Source: Streptomyces sp. NBC_01429 (GTDB lineage Bacteria; Actinomycetota; Actinomycetes; Streptomycetales; Streptomycetaceae). From it: a stretch of DNA of 64,000 bases. The translations under genes and the position numbers were made by a program. The notes under the pieces were generated by a model, which saw only the letters and a program-made list of their open reading frames with translations, made no database searches and was not told the DNA's origin. Positions 17,906 to 25,835 of this stretch are shown here, piece after piece. The DNA is taken from the NCBI RefSeq assembly GCF_036231945.1, contig NZ_CP109599.1, positions 5,111,501 through 5,175,500 of the forward strand, in the 5' to 3' direction. Numbering within the stretch: the stretch's first letter is position 1; each line of letters starts with the position of its first letter.

Positions 17906-19207
17906 CTACGCCTTGGTGTTCTGCTGTTCGACCTCCTCCTCCAGCTCCTCGGGCTCGCGCCCGGGCGTCGGGATGTCGAATCTGGTGATCGCGAAGCGGA
18001 AGACCGCGTAGTACACCACCGCGAAGCAGAGCCCGATCGGGATGATCAGCCAGGGCTTGGTGTCGAGATGCCAGTTCACCACGTAGTCGATCAGGCCGGC
18101 CGAGAAACTGAAGCCCGCGTGCACCCCCAGCGCCCAGGTGATCGCCATCGACGCCCCGGTCAGCAGCGCGTGCGCCCCGTACAGCAGCGGCGCCGCGAAC
18201 ATGAAGGAGAACTCCAGCGGCTCCGTCACCCCGGTGACGAACGAGGTCAGCGCCACCGAGAGCATCAGCCCCGCCACCCGCTTGCGGTGCTCGGGGCGCG
18301 CGCAGTGCGCGATGGCGAGCGCGGCGGCCGGCAGGCCGAACATCATGATCGGGAAGAAGCCGGACATGAACTGGCCCGCCGACGGGTCCCCGGCGAAGAA
18401 CCGGGTCAGGTCGCCCTGGACGACCGTGCCGTCCGGCTTGGTGAACGAACCCGCCTGGAACCAGAAGAAGGTGTTCAGGAACTGGTGCATCCCGATCGGG
18501 ATCAGCAGCCGGTTGGCGACACCGAAGATCCCCGCGCCCCAGGCGCCCAGGCTGATCAGCTGTTTCGCGAACGACGTCAGCGCGTCGCCCACGGGCTGCC
18601 ACAGCAGCCCGAACAGCACCCCGAGGATCACGCAGATGAAGGCCATCAGGATCGGCACCAGCCTGCGGCCGTTGAAGAAGCCCAGCCAGTCGACCAGCCT
18701 CGTACGGTGGAACCGCTGCCAGACCACCGCCGTCAGCAGCCCGATCAGGATGCCGCCCAGCACGCCCGGGTTCTGCGGGGTGCCCTCCGGCAGCTCCTTC
18801 GTCACCGAGCCGCCGATCGGGAAGGCGGCCAGCACGCCGTGGAAGACGAGGAAGCCGACGACCGCGGCGAGCGCGGTGGAGCCGTCCGCCTTCTTCGCGA
18901 ATCCGATCGCCACCCCGATGCAGAACAGCAGCGGCAGCCCGAACGCCCCGTCCAGGATGGCCGTCCCGCCCAGGCTGAACACCTTCGCCGTCTTGTCCCA
19001 GAAGGCGCCGTGCAGATAGGCGGCGAACAGATTCCCCAGGCTGACCAGCAGCCCCGCGGCGGGCAGGACCGCCACCGGCAGCTGGAGACTGCGGCCGATC
19101 TTCTGGAGCCCCTGGAACAGCCCGTTCCACCAGCGCCCGCCCGGTCCGGACCGCCCCGCCCGGTGCGCCGGTCCGGGGTGCGGAGTTGCCGCGCTGTCGG
19201 CGCTCAT
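17906..19207 (-). CDS. nagE1: PTS EIIC component (NagE1-like)
   Basis: This 433-aa IIC permease is a paralogue of the adjacent nagE2, similar over its whole length (for example FCIGVAIGFAKKADGSTALAAV, PIGMHQFLNTFFWFQ, GVTEPLEFSFMF, FRFAITRFDIPTPGR). The ATG at 19207 has GGGAGAA 8 nt upstream; the longer open frame to 19366 runs through the dre box and is rejected. It is divergent from nagF, the IIB protein that would phosphorylate its sugar. The shared intergenic region contains one near-perfect dre. Confidence 0.9.
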   Translation of the reverse strand: MSADSAATPHPGPAHRAGRSGPGGRWWNGLFQGLQKIGRSLQLPVAVLPAAGLLVSLGNLFAAYLHGAFWDKTAKVFSLGGTAILDGAFGLPLLFCIGVAIGFAKKADGSTALAAVVGFLVFHGVLAAFPIGGSVTKELPEGTPQNPGVLGGILIGLLTAVVWQRFHRTRLVDWLGFFNGRRLVPILMAFICVILGVLFGLLWQPVGDALTSFAKQLISLGAWGAGIFGVANRLLIPIGMHQFLNTFFWFQAGSFTKPDGTVVQGDLTRFFAGDPSAGQFMSGFFPIMMFGLPAAALAIAHCARPEHRKRVAGLMLSVALTSFVTGVTEPLEFSFMFAAPLLYGAHALLTGASMAITWALGVHAGFSFSAGLIDYVVNWHLDTKPWLIIPIGLCFAVVYYAVFRFAITRFDIPTPGREPEELEEEVEQQNTKA

Positions 19208-19240
19208 CGTGGTTCTCCCGTCGTTCTCCCACCGTTCGCG

Positions 19241-19256
19241 ACTGGTGTAGACCAGT
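19241..19256. promoter_or_regulatory. DasR operator (dre) between nagE1 and nagF
   Basis: ACTGGTGTAGACCAGT differs from the dre consensus at one central position. It lies in the 185-nt divergent promoter region, 34 nt from the nagE1 start, and could control both genes. Confidence 0.9.
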
Positions 19257-19392
19257 TGCGATAGGCTCCATCCTTCGGTACGGGGTGACGGTCCGCCCGT
19301 GAAGATGCTCCAACCGTGCGTTACCGTGACGAAGCGGACCGGAGTCGCACCGGGCAGCCGGAGCACAGCGTCAGAGAGCCAGGGAGAAAGAC

Positions 19393-19626
19393 ATGGCCAC
19401 CAAGGCTGAGAAGATCGTCGCCGGACTCGGCGGGCTCGACAACATCGAAGAGGTCGAGGGCTGCATCACCCGCCTCCGTACCGAGGTCGTCAACCCCGAC
19501 CTCGTCGACGAAGCGGCCCTCAAGGCCGCCGGAGCCCACGGCGTCGTCAAGATGGGCACCGCGATCCAGGTCGTCATCGGCACCGACGCCGACCCGATCG
19601 CCGCCGACATCGAAGACATGATGTGA
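19393..19626 (+). CDS. nagF: GlcNAc PTS EIIB component (NagF-like)
   Basis: This 77-aa stand-alone IIB domain passes phosphate to the sugar. The phosphorylated cysteine is Cys24 in EEVEGCITRLRTEV, and VVKMGTAIQVVIGTDADPIA completes the domain. Streptomyces splits its GlcNAc PTS into separate IIC and IIB genes, and this fits. AGGGAGAAAG precedes the ATG. After the stop, the 144-nt gap to rph contains a short GGTCGACAAC repeat (about 19650-19684). Confidence 0.93.
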   Translation: MATKAEKIVAGLGGLDNIEEVEGCITRLRTEVVNPDLVDEAALKAAGAHGVVKMGTAIQVVIGTDADPIAADIEDMM

Positions 19627-19770
19627 CCAGCGGCCGATAGCGACCGACAACGGTCGACTGGCGGTCGACAACGGTCGACAACGGCGGCCCGTCAACCGGC
19701 CGTCGGGGGAAGGGCCTGATCCCGACCACCGGAACAGGCCCCTCCCCAAGGTCCCGATAGGCTCACGGTC

Positions 19771-20502
19771 ATGTCTCGAATCGACGGCCGCACCCCCGAA
19801 CAGCTCCGTCCCGTCACCATCGAACGCGGATGGAGCAAGCACGCCGAGGGCTCCGTCCTCATCTCCTTCGGTGACACCAGAGTCTTCTGCACCGCCTCGG
19901 TCACCGAGGGCGTCCCCCGCTGGCGCAAGGGCAGCGGCGAAGGCTGGGTCACCGCCGAATACTCGATGCTGCCCCGCTCCACCAACACCCGCGGCGACCG
20001 CGAGTCCGTCCGCGGCAAGATCGGCGGACGCACCCACGAGATCAGCCGCCTCATCGGCCGCTCCCTGCGCGCGGTCATCGACTACAAGGCGCTCGGCGAG
20101 AACACCGTCGTCCTCGACTGCGATGTCCTCCAGGCCGACGGCGGCACCCGTACGGCCGCCATCACCGGCGCCTACGTCGCCCTCGCCGACGCCGTCTCCT
20201 GGGCCCAGGGCAAGAAGATCGTCAAGGCCGGCCGCCGCCCGCTGACCGGCACGGTCGCCGCCGTGAGCGTCGGCATCGTGGACGGTGCGCCGCTCCTCGA
20301 CCTCTGTTACGAGGAGGACGTCCGCGCCGACACCGACATGAACGTCGTCTGTACCGGCGACGGCCGCTTCGTCGAGGTCCAGGGCACGGCGGAGGCCGAG
20401 CCCTTCGACCGCAAGGAGCTGAACGCGCTGCTCGACCTCGCCACGGCGGGCTGCGTGGACCTGGCGACCCTCCAGCGCACGGCGCTGGAGCAGACTCTCT
20501 GA
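19771..20502 (+). CDS. rph: ribonuclease PH
   Basis: This 243-aa phosphorolytic 3'-5' exoribonuclease trims tRNA 3' ends. The conserved blocks GWVTAEYSMLPRSTNTR, GRTHEISRLIGRSLRAVID (phosphate-contacting Arg), CDVLQADGGTRTAAITGAY and EEDVRADTDMNVV are all present. Length is normal. It is followed by a hairpin and then rdgB, the same rph-rdgB order as Rv1340-Rv1341 of M. tuberculosis. Confidence 0.97.
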   Translation: MSRIDGRTPEQLRPVTIERGWSKHAEGSVLISFGDTRVFCTASVTEGVPRWRKGSGEGWVTAEYSMLPRSTNTRGDRESVRGKIGGRTHEISRLIGRSLRAVIDYKALGENTVVLDCDVLQADGGTRTAAITGAYVALADAVSWAQGKKIVKAGRRPLTGTVAAVSVGIVDGAPLLDLCYEEDVRADTDMNVVCTGDGRFVEVQGTAEAEPFDRKELNALLDLATAGCVDLATLQRTALEQTL

Positions 20503-20508
20503 GACGGA

Positions 20509-20536
20509 GGGGGTACGGGCGCATGCCCGTACCCCC
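20509..20536 (+). terminator. hairpin after rph
   Basis: GGGGGTACGGGC pairs perfectly with GCCCGTACCCCC around a GCAT loop, 6 nt after the stop. There is no U-tract, as is common in Streptomyces, so it may stabilise the 3' end or only partly stop transcription into rdgB. A tandem GGACCGGGT (three copies, about 20552-20578) follows. Confidence 0.7.
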
Positions 20537-20614
20537 GACCCGTCCCGGGGCGGACCGGGTGGACCGGGTGGACCGGGTCGGACCGGCCGGGGCGCCCGTC
20601 CGATACTGAACGGC

Positions 20615-21217
20615 ATGACCCGCCTGATCCTCGCCACCCGCAACGCCGGGAAGCTCATCGAACTCAAGGCCATCCTCGCGGACGCCGGCCTGCCCCACGA
20701 CCTCGTCGGGGCGGACGCCTACCCCGAGATCCCCGACGTCAAGGAAACCGGCGTCACCTTCGCCGAGAACGCCCTGCTCAAGGCGCACGCCCTGGCCACC
20801 GCCACCGGCCTGCCCGCCGTCGCCGACGACTCCGGCCTCTGCGTGGACGTCCTCGGCGGCGCCCCCGGCATCTTCTCCGCCCGCTGGTCAGGCGTGCACG
20901 GTGACGACCGGGCGAACCTGGACCTCCTGCTGGCCCAGCTGGCCGACATCGCCCCACCCCACCGCGCCGCCCACTTCGCCTGCGCGGCGGCCCTGGCCCT
21001 CCCCGACGGCACCCACCGGGTCGTGGAAGGCCGCCTCGAAGGCACCCTCCGCACCACCCCCGCCGGCACGGGCGGCTTCGGCTACGACCCGATCCTCCAG
21101 CCCGCCGGCGAGACCCGCACCTGCGCGGAGCTGTCGGCGGCGGAGAAGAACGCGATCAGCCACCGGGGCAAGGCGTTCAGGGCCCTGGCCCCGGTGGTCG
21201 CGGAACTGCTGGGCTGA
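20615..21217 (+). CDS. rdgB: XTP/dITP diphosphatase (RdgB/HAM1)
   Basis: This 200-aa house-cleaning enzyme hydrolyses non-canonical purine triphosphates (dITP, XTP) to monophosphates. It begins with the family signature LILATRNAGKLIELKAIL, then VTFAENALLKAHA, ADDSGLCVDVLGGAPGIFSARW (catalytic Asp) and GGFGYDPI, and ends KNAISHRGKAFRAL. It follows rph in the conserved rph-rdgB pair and ends in a strong terminator. Confidence 0.97.
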   Translation: MTRLILATRNAGKLIELKAILADAGLPHDLVGADAYPEIPDVKETGVTFAENALLKAHALATATGLPAVADDSGLCVDVLGGAPGIFSARWSGVHGDDRANLDLLLAQLADIAPPHRAAHFACAAALALPDGTHRVVEGRLEGTLRTTPAGTGGFGYDPILQPAGETRTCAELSAAEKNAISHRGKAFRALAPVVAELLG

Positions 21218-21227
21218 CACGGGTATG

Positions 21228-21267
21228 CCGAAGGGCGGGCCCCATACGCTGGGTGCCCGCCCTTCGG
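21228..21267 (+). terminator. terminator of rdgB
   Basis: A perfect 13-bp stem (CCGAAGGGCGGGC / GCCCGCCCTTCGG) with a 14-nt loop starts 11 nt after the stop. It stands between rdgB and the convergent tRNA gene and may act in both directions. Confidence 0.85.
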
Positions 21268-21279
21268 TTCCATGGTCAG

Positions 21280-21363
21280 TGCGGCCGGTGGGATTCGAAC
21301 CCACACAGGATTTCTCCCAGATGCCCCTAAAACACCCGCCGATACCAGTTTGGCTACGGCCGC
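21280..21363 (-). tRNA. tRNA-Leu (anticodon UAG)
   Basis: Read on the minus strand, a perfect 7-bp acceptor stem (GCGGCCG / CGGCCGC) encloses a D-arm with TGGTA, an anticodon loop TTTAGGG (anticodon TAG at 21327-21329), a long class II variable arm and a T-arm GTGGG-TTCGAAT-CCCAC. The long variable arm with a UAG anticodon identifies a leucine tRNA reading CUA/CUN. CCA is not encoded. The anticodon stem has two wobble pairs. An HNH nuclease gene lies directly upstream of it on the same strand. Confidence 0.9.
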
Positions 21364-21411
21364 TCGCCGCCCACCATCGTACCGGGCGCCCTGACCTCCC
21401 GGCGGAGGTGG

Positions 21412-22413
21412 CTACGGTGCGGGCCGGGGTTTCGCCCGGCGGTTGCGGCACCACGTGTCCGTGAGCGCATGGCAGTTCGGGCACAGGTAGCGCAGGTTCC
21501 CGGCGCGGTTATCGAGCCGGTCACCACTGATGTGGTCGATCTGTAGCGTCATCGGCTGCCCGAGCCATGCACCGGTGTTCCCGCACGACGCGCAGCGGTA
21601 CGGGACGCCGATCTCCTGGAGGGCACGGTGGAGCCGGGACCGGTTGGTGCGCGGTGAGCGCTCCGGCAGGACGACGAGCGTGTCCCCGGCGACCGGCTTC
21701 GGGGTGCGCGGCCGCACGGAACCCCAGGTCCGCCGCTTGAAGTGGCCGGTGTCGAGGCCGAGTTCGGCCACTTTCCGGCGTACCCGGCGGTGATTGGTGT
21801 CGTTCACGGTGAGCCCGAGGGTCCGCATGACGTCCGCGTAACCGGAGGCGGCGGGTATCGCCCGGCGCAGAGCGGTCTCCGGGATCGCCACGCGCGCGTT
21901 GCGGAAATGGGCGGTGTCGACACCCCGCTCCCTGAGTATCCGGCCGAGCGCCGCGCGCGACCGCCCGTCGTCGGGTACGCCGAGCGCGCGGGCCACTCCG
22001 CGCACGCTGTGCGCACGGGCGGCTGCCGCCGCCAGCTCCACGGTGGTGAACGGCGACTCGGCCCGTACGCGGTTCATGCCGGGGAAGTGGCTGACGTCGA
22101 TCCCGGCCGTCTCGATACGGCGCGCCAGGTGCGACAGCGTGCCCGTGGCGGGCGCGGCGCCCAGCCTCACGGCGACCTCGCGCAAGGTCGTGGAGGTCGT
22201 GACGGCGGCGGCGATGATCTCGTCCGGGTACTTCCGCCACGTGCTCCGCCGCTTGAAGTGCGTGGTGTCGAGGCCGAGTTCGGCCACCTTGCCCTGGAGG
22301 GCGCGTCTGCGGCCCCCGCTCGCGCGGACCCCGAGCCGCCGCATCAGATCGGCCCAGCTCTCCGCCGCGGCGACCGCGTCGGCCAGCCGGTCCCCGTCGT
22401 ACGGCTCGGACAT
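21412..22413 (-). CDS. HNH endonuclease with four DNA-binding repeat modules
   Basis: This 333-aa protein has four tandem modules of about 46 residues (8-53, 64-110, 124-170, 178-225). Each has an initial helical part, LG(V/L/A), an Arg-rich helix and a closing [I/L/V]D[TV]xHF. The C-terminal HNH domain (about 274-323) has two CxxC zinc-type pairs (CASC, CPNC) around LQIDHISGDRLDNRAGNLRYL. The architecture matches phage-type free-standing HNH nucleases with repeated sequence-recognition modules. It lies 48 nt upstream of tRNA-Leu(UAG), a typical landing site for mobile DNA. No integrase is present. A GAGGGGGG site precedes the ATG. Confidence 0.85.
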   Translation of the reverse strand: MSEPYDGDRLADAVAAAESWADLMRRLGVRASGGRRRALQGKVAELGLDTTHFKRRSTWRKYPDEIIAAAVTTSTTLREVAVRLGAAPATGTLSHLARRIETAGIDVSHFPGMNRVRAESPFTTVELAAAAARAHSVRGVARALGVPDDGRSRAALGRILRERGVDTAHFRNARVAIPETALRRAIPAASGYADVMRTLGLTVNDTNHRRVRRKVAELGLDTGHFKRRTWGSVRPRTPKPVAGDTLVVLPERSPRTNRSRLHRALQEIGVPYRCASCGNTGAWLGQPMTLQIDHISGDRLDNRAGNLRYLCPNCHALTDTWCRNRRAKPRPAP

Positions 22414-22493
22414 GATCCCCCCTCGACCCGGGCACGCGTTCGTGGCGTCGCACTGGATAACGAGCCGGATTCCGGACCGTCACGTCCGAAAAG

Positions 22494-22554
22494 CGGAACG
22501 CCCCGCACCGGATGGGGACTTGGCGCGGGGCGGTCAGTGGTGCGGGGCGTTCCG
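22494..22554 (-). terminator. 16-bp hairpin downstream of the MFS gene
   Basis: CGGAACGCCCCGCACC pairs exactly with GGTGCGGGGCGTTCCG across a 29-nt loop that is itself GC-rich. It lies 32 nt after the MFS stop codon on the minus strand and most likely terminates that transcript ahead of the HNH gene. Confidence 0.7.
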
Positions 22555-22585
22555 GGGCGGGGGCGGGGGCGGGCAGAACTTCGGG

Positions 22586-24082
22586 TCAGAACTTCGGGTC
22601 CGGTGTCTGGGCGTGGATCAGTTCCGCCGCCTCCTCGTCCGTCTCCACCGACGGCGGCGAACCCGCCAGCGGCTTCTGGGCCGTCTCCTTCATGCACGCC
22701 ACCGCGATCACCCCCACCAGCGCCGCCGCCATCGCGTAGTACGCGGGCATCAGGTTGTTGTCCGTGAGGCTGATGAGGCCGGTGATGACGAAGGGTGTCG
22801 TGCCGCCGAAGAGGGAGGCCGAGAAGTTGTAGCCGACGGACAGCGAGCCGTAGCGGACCTCGGTCGGGAAGAGGGCGGGGAGGGCCGCCGACATGGTGCC
22901 GAGGAGGCAGACCAGGGAGAAGCCCAGCATCGCCATGCCGATGACGATCGCGGGGATGCTGCCCTGCTTGATCAGCAGGAACGCCGGCAGCGAGAGGAAG
23001 AAGAAGCCGAGCATCCCCGCCATCAGCAGCGGCTTTCGGCCGAAACGGTCGCTGAGCCTGCCCACCTGGCTGATGACCAGCATCAGCGCGGCCATGACGC
23101 CCAGCAGGATCAGCAGGCCGTGCGTCTCGCCGTAGTCCAGTTCGTTGGAGAGGTACGTCGGCATGTACGACAGCAGCATGTAGTCCGTGATGTTGTACGC
23201 GCCGACCAGCGCGACGCACAGGATCAGCGACGGCCAGTACTGCCGGAAGATCTTGCCGAGGTCGCGCGCGGTGGTCGACTCCACGGCGTCCGCCGCGTCG
23301 GAGGCGTGCACGTTGCCCGCCTCCAGCTTCTGGAAGGCCGGCGTCTCGTCGAGGCGCAGCCGCAGGTAGAGGCCGACCAGGCCGAGCGGCCCCGCGACCA
23401 GGAAGGGGATCCGCCAGCCCCAGGACTCCATCGTGTCGCTGCCCAGTACCGCCGTGAGCGCGGTGACCAGACCGGCCGCGCCCACATAGCCCGCCAGGGT
23501 GCCGAACTCCAGGAAGCTGCCGAAGAAGCCGCGGCGCTTGTCGGGGGCGTACTCCGCGATGAACGTCGAAGCGCCGCCGTACTCGCCGCCCGTGGAGAAG
23601 CCCTGGACCAGCCGGAAGAAGACCAGCAGGGCCGGGGCCCAGAGGCCGATCGTCGCGTGCGAGGGGATCAGGCCGATCGCGAAGGTGCCGATGGCCATCA
23701 GGATCATCGTCAGCGCGAGGACCTTTTTGCGGCCCAGCCTGTCACCCATCGGGCCGAAGAACATTCCGCCGAGTGGCCGTACGAGGAAGGCCACGGCGAA
23801 GGTCGCGAAGGAGGAGAGCAGCTCGAACGTGGGGTTCCCGGACGGGAAGAACACGTGCCCGATCGTGACGGCGAGGTAGCTGTAGATCCCGAAGTCGAAC
23901 CACTCCATGGCGTTACCCAGGGAGGCCGCCTTGACGGCGCGCCTGACCGCCGCGTCGTCGGTGACGGTGATGTCCGACCGCCGGAGCTTGGGGTTCTTCC
24001 GCTGTCTGATCGCCCGGAAGAGGGCGGGATGGCGCTTGACCGCGGCGGGGTCGGCCACCTCTTCGTGCTCCTGGCCGGCCAT
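22586..24082 (-). CDS. MFS transporter, proline/betaine (ProP-type) family
   Basis: This 498-aa major facilitator of the metabolite:H+ symporter branch has about 12 helices. It shows NAMEWFDFGIYSYLAV, RPLGGMFFGPMGDRLGRKKVL (family motif A), GFSTGGEYGGASTFIAEYAP (ProP/ShiA signature) and a second-half SQVGRLSDRFGRKPLL. ProP-type carriers take up proline, glycine betaine, shikimate or related solutes; which one is not shown. The acidic C-terminal tail (ETDEEAAELIHAQTPDPKF) is compatible with osmoregulated ProP relatives but is not a coiled coil. AGGAAAGGA precedes the ATG. Confidence 0.85.
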   Translation of the reverse strand: MAGQEHEEVADPAAVKRHPALFRAIRQRKNPKLRRSDITVTDDAAVRRAVKAASLGNAMEWFDFGIYSYLAVTIGHVFFPSGNPTFELLSSFATFAVAFLVRPLGGMFFGPMGDRLGRKKVLALTMILMAIGTFAIGLIPSHATIGLWAPALLVFFRLVQGFSTGGEYGGASTFIAEYAPDKRRGFFGSFLEFGTLAGYVGAAGLVTALTAVLGSDTMESWGWRIPFLVAGPLGLVGLYLRLRLDETPAFQKLEAGNVHASDAADAVESTTARDLGKIFRQYWPSLILCVALVGAYNITDYMLLSYMPTYLSNELDYGETHGLLILLGVMAALMLVISQVGRLSDRFGRKPLLMAGMLGFFFLSLPAFLLIKQGSIPAIVIGMAMLGFSLVCLLGTMSAALPALFPTEVRYGSLSVGYNFSASLFGGTTPFVITGLISLTDNNLMPAYYAMAAALVGVIAVACMKETAQKPLAGSPPSVETDEEAAELIHAQTPDPKF

Positions 24083-24146
24083 GGGTCGGTCCTTTCCTCG
24101 GGGTGAAACTCCAAGGAGACCTTCTGCGCGATCGTGGCGGATGCAA

Positions 24147-24176
24147 ACCGAGGTCCCACGAAAGTGGGACCTCGGT
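24147..24176 (-). terminator. terminator of bcp
   Basis: A perfect 13-bp stem (ACCGAGGTCCCAC / GTGGGACCTCGGT) with a 4-nt loop begins 16 nt after the bcp stop, separating it from the MFS gene on the same strand. Confidence 0.85.
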
Positions 24177-24192
24177 CACAGGGCGGGACGGT

Positions 24193-24660
24193 TCAGATGC
24201 CCAGGTCCTTGATGATCTTCGCTACGTGTCCGGTCGCGCGCACGTTGTAGAAGGCCTGCTCGACCCGGCCCCGCTCGTCCACGACGAACGTGGAGCGGAT
24301 GACGCCGGTCACCGTCTTGCCGTACATCTTCTTCTCGCCGAAGGCGCCGTACGCCTCCAGCACCGCCTTGGACGGGTCGCCGACCAGCGTGACCTTCAGG
24401 TTCTCCTGCTCGCGGAACTTCGCCAGCTTCTCCGGCTTGTCGGGCGACACGCCGATGACGTCGTAGCCCGCGCCGGCCAGCAGCTCCAGGTTGTCGGTGA
24501 AGTCGCACGCCTGCTTGGTGCAGCCGGGGGTGAGGGCGGCGGGGTAGAAGTACACGATCACCTTGCGGCCCTTGTGGTCCGCGAGCGAGACGTCCTTGCC
24601 GTCCGCGTCGGGCAGGGTGAAGGCGGGGGCGGTGTCGCCGGGCTGGAGGCGCTCGCTCAT
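24193..24660 (-). CDS. bcp: thioredoxin-dependent peroxiredoxin (Bcp/PrxQ)
   Basis: This 155-aa peroxiredoxin reduces peroxides using thioredoxin. The peroxidatic Cys47 is in YPAALTPGCTKQAC and the resolving Cys52 lies five residues on, the atypical two-Cys arrangement of PrxQ. GDTAPAFTLPDADGKDVSL at the start and STFVVDERGRVEQAFYNV near the end are family-typical. It is divergent from the DUF3618 gene. Confidence 0.95.
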   Translation of the reverse strand: MSERLQPGDTAPAFTLPDADGKDVSLADHKGRKVIVYFYPAALTPGCTKQACDFTDNLELLAGAGYDVIGVSPDKPEKLAKFREQENLKVTLVGDPSKAVLEAYGAFGEKKMYGKTVTGVIRSTFVVDERGRVEQAFYNVRATGHVAKIIKDLGI

Positions 24661-24857
24661 GGTTCTCCTCGGTCGGGCCGGCGCCCCGGCGGCGGGGATG
24701 ATCCCGGTGGGGCGCGACCGTGTGGCGTGACGGGCTTCCTCGGGGGTAGCCGCCGGTACGCCGCCGAGCGTAATCGGGGGTGCCGCCGGGTGCGGCGGCG
24801 GCGGAGCTGACAGACTGTCGAAGAAGGACTACCGGACAAGACCACGGAGGCAGCGCG

Positions 24858-25178
24858 GTGTCGGAATCCAGGACCCCGGCGCAGATCGAGGCGGACATCG
24901 TCCGCCGGCGCGGACAGCTTGCCGAGACGCTCGACGAGATCGGGGTACGGGTGCACCCCAAGACGATCGTCGGCGACGCGAAGGCCAAGGTGGCCTCCAC
25001 GGTGGACCAGACGGCGGGGCGGGCGTTCGTCGCGGTGAACAGGACGATCGCGGGCGTGCGCGCCTCGTTCGTCGGCGACGACGGCGGGCCCCGGCTGGAG
25101 CGGCTGGTCCCGGTGGCGCTGGTCACCGTCGGGGTCGTCGGACTGCTGGTGGTGTCGACGCGGCGGCGCCGCTCCTGA
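24858..25178 (+). CDS. DUF3618 small membrane protein
   Basis: This 106-aa protein has the DUF3618 pattern: an N-terminal helix RTPAQIEADIVRRRGQLAETLDEIG, a basic central region, and one C-terminal membrane helix (LVPVALVTVGVVGLLVV) followed by TRRRRS. GGAGG sits 7 nt before the GTG at 24858. Family members occur near stress and envelope genes in actinobacteria, but the function is unknown. It is divergent from bcp. Confidence 0.85.
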   Translation: MSESRTPAQIEADIVRRRGQLAETLDEIGVRVHPKTIVGDAKAKVASTVDQTAGRAFVAVNRTIAGVRASFVGDDGGPRLERLVPVALVTVGVVGLLVVSTRRRRS

Positions 25179-25256
25179 GCGCGCGCGACGTGCCGACCGC
25201 GCGCCCCATGACCCCTATGGCGCAGCGCGCCGTGACGGCCAGGTAGGTTCTGGGGC

Positions 25257-25604
25257 GTGAGCGAGAAACCCCGCAGTGAGCACGACAAGCTGCCCATCCG
25301 GATGCTCCACGACCGGGTTCTGGTCAGGACGGACATCCCGGAGGGCGAGCGGCGCTCGTCCGGCGGCATCCTGATTCCGGCGACGGCCGAGGTCGGCAGG
25401 CGGCTGGCCTGGGCCGAGGTGGTGGCCGTGGGGCAGAACGTACGGACGGTGACGCCGGGGGACCGGGTGCTGTACGACCCCGAGGACCGCGCCGAGGTCG
25501 AGGTGCGCGGGGTGGCGTACGTACTGATGCGCGAGCGCGATCTGCACGCCGTGGCGGCGGACCGGTTCGAGGGCTCCGAGGACTCGACCGGGCTGTACCT
25601 CTAG
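25257..25604 (+). CDS. GroES-like co-chaperonin family protein
   Basis: This 115-aa protein is GroES/Cpn10-like: PIRMLHDRVLVRTD, SSGGILIPATAEV (the mobile-loop GGI(L/V)IP element), and GDRVLYDPEDRAEVEV, with a C-terminal VLMRERDLHAV. It is a stand-alone paralogue with no groEL beside it, and carries an extra ~13-residue N-terminus and an acidic tail. It may modulate a chaperonin encoded elsewhere or have taken another role. A strong terminator lies 100 nt after it. Confidence 0.85.
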   Translation: MSEKPRSEHDKLPIRMLHDRVLVRTDIPEGERRSSGGILIPATAEVGRRLAWAEVVAVGQNVRTVTPGDRVLYDPEDRAEVEVRGVAYVLMRERDLHAVAADRFEGSEDSTGLYL

Positions 25605-25685
25605 AACCCCGCGACCTCTGGAGCCCCGCGACCTCTGGAACTCCGCGACCTCAAGACTCCGCGACCTCAAGAACTCCGCGGTACC
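25605..25685 (+). repeat. tandem CCGCGACCTC repeat after the GroES-like gene
   Basis: Four copies of CCGCGACCTC and a partial fifth, spaced 15-18 nt apart, fill the 3' untranslated region immediately after the stop codon. Confidence 0.75.
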
Positions 25686-25704
25686 CGCGCCTACAGCCTT
25701 CGTG

Positions 25705-25737
25705 AAGACCTGGTGACCCTGCTCACCAGGTCTTTTT
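25705..25737 (+). terminator. intrinsic terminator upstream of the guanidine riboswitch
   Basis: AAGACCTGGTGA pairs perfectly with TCACCAGGTCTT, followed by TTTTT, a textbook terminator and one of very few U-tracts in this window. It ends the GroES-like transcript just before the riboswitch; its 3' part may overlap the next promoter (TACGGT at 25740-25745). Confidence 0.9.
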
Positions 25738-25749
25738 GCTACGGTGGCG

Positions 25750-25797
25750 GGACCCCGACGAGACGCGCCGTACCGGGTCCAATCGAAAGACGACGCA
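25750..25797 (+). promoter_or_regulatory. guanidine-III (ykkC-III) riboswitch
   Basis: The RNA matches the guanidine-III consensus: CGACGAG, GCGCCGTACC and AAGACG.CGC in the correct order and spacing. GGACCC (25750-25755) pairs with GGGTCC (25775-25780) as the first helix, and the GCGCCG loop can form the pseudoknot with the CGACGC end. It lies 39 nt before the start codon of a Gdx/SugE-type exporter, the usual target. Guanidinium binding would raise exporter expression. Confidence 0.85.
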
Positions 25798-25835
25798 CCT
25801 GTTGTTCCGTGTGTTTCTCGCCGGGAGGTGCCGTC

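Noticed and set aside
18138..19019. 293-codon plus-strand ORF antisense to nagE1
   Set aside because: Ser/Pro-rich shadow frame; nagE1 on the minus strand has full family similarity.
20552..20580. GGACCGGGT tandem as an operator
   Set aside because: Only three short copies between rph and rdgB with no dyad; more likely slippage.
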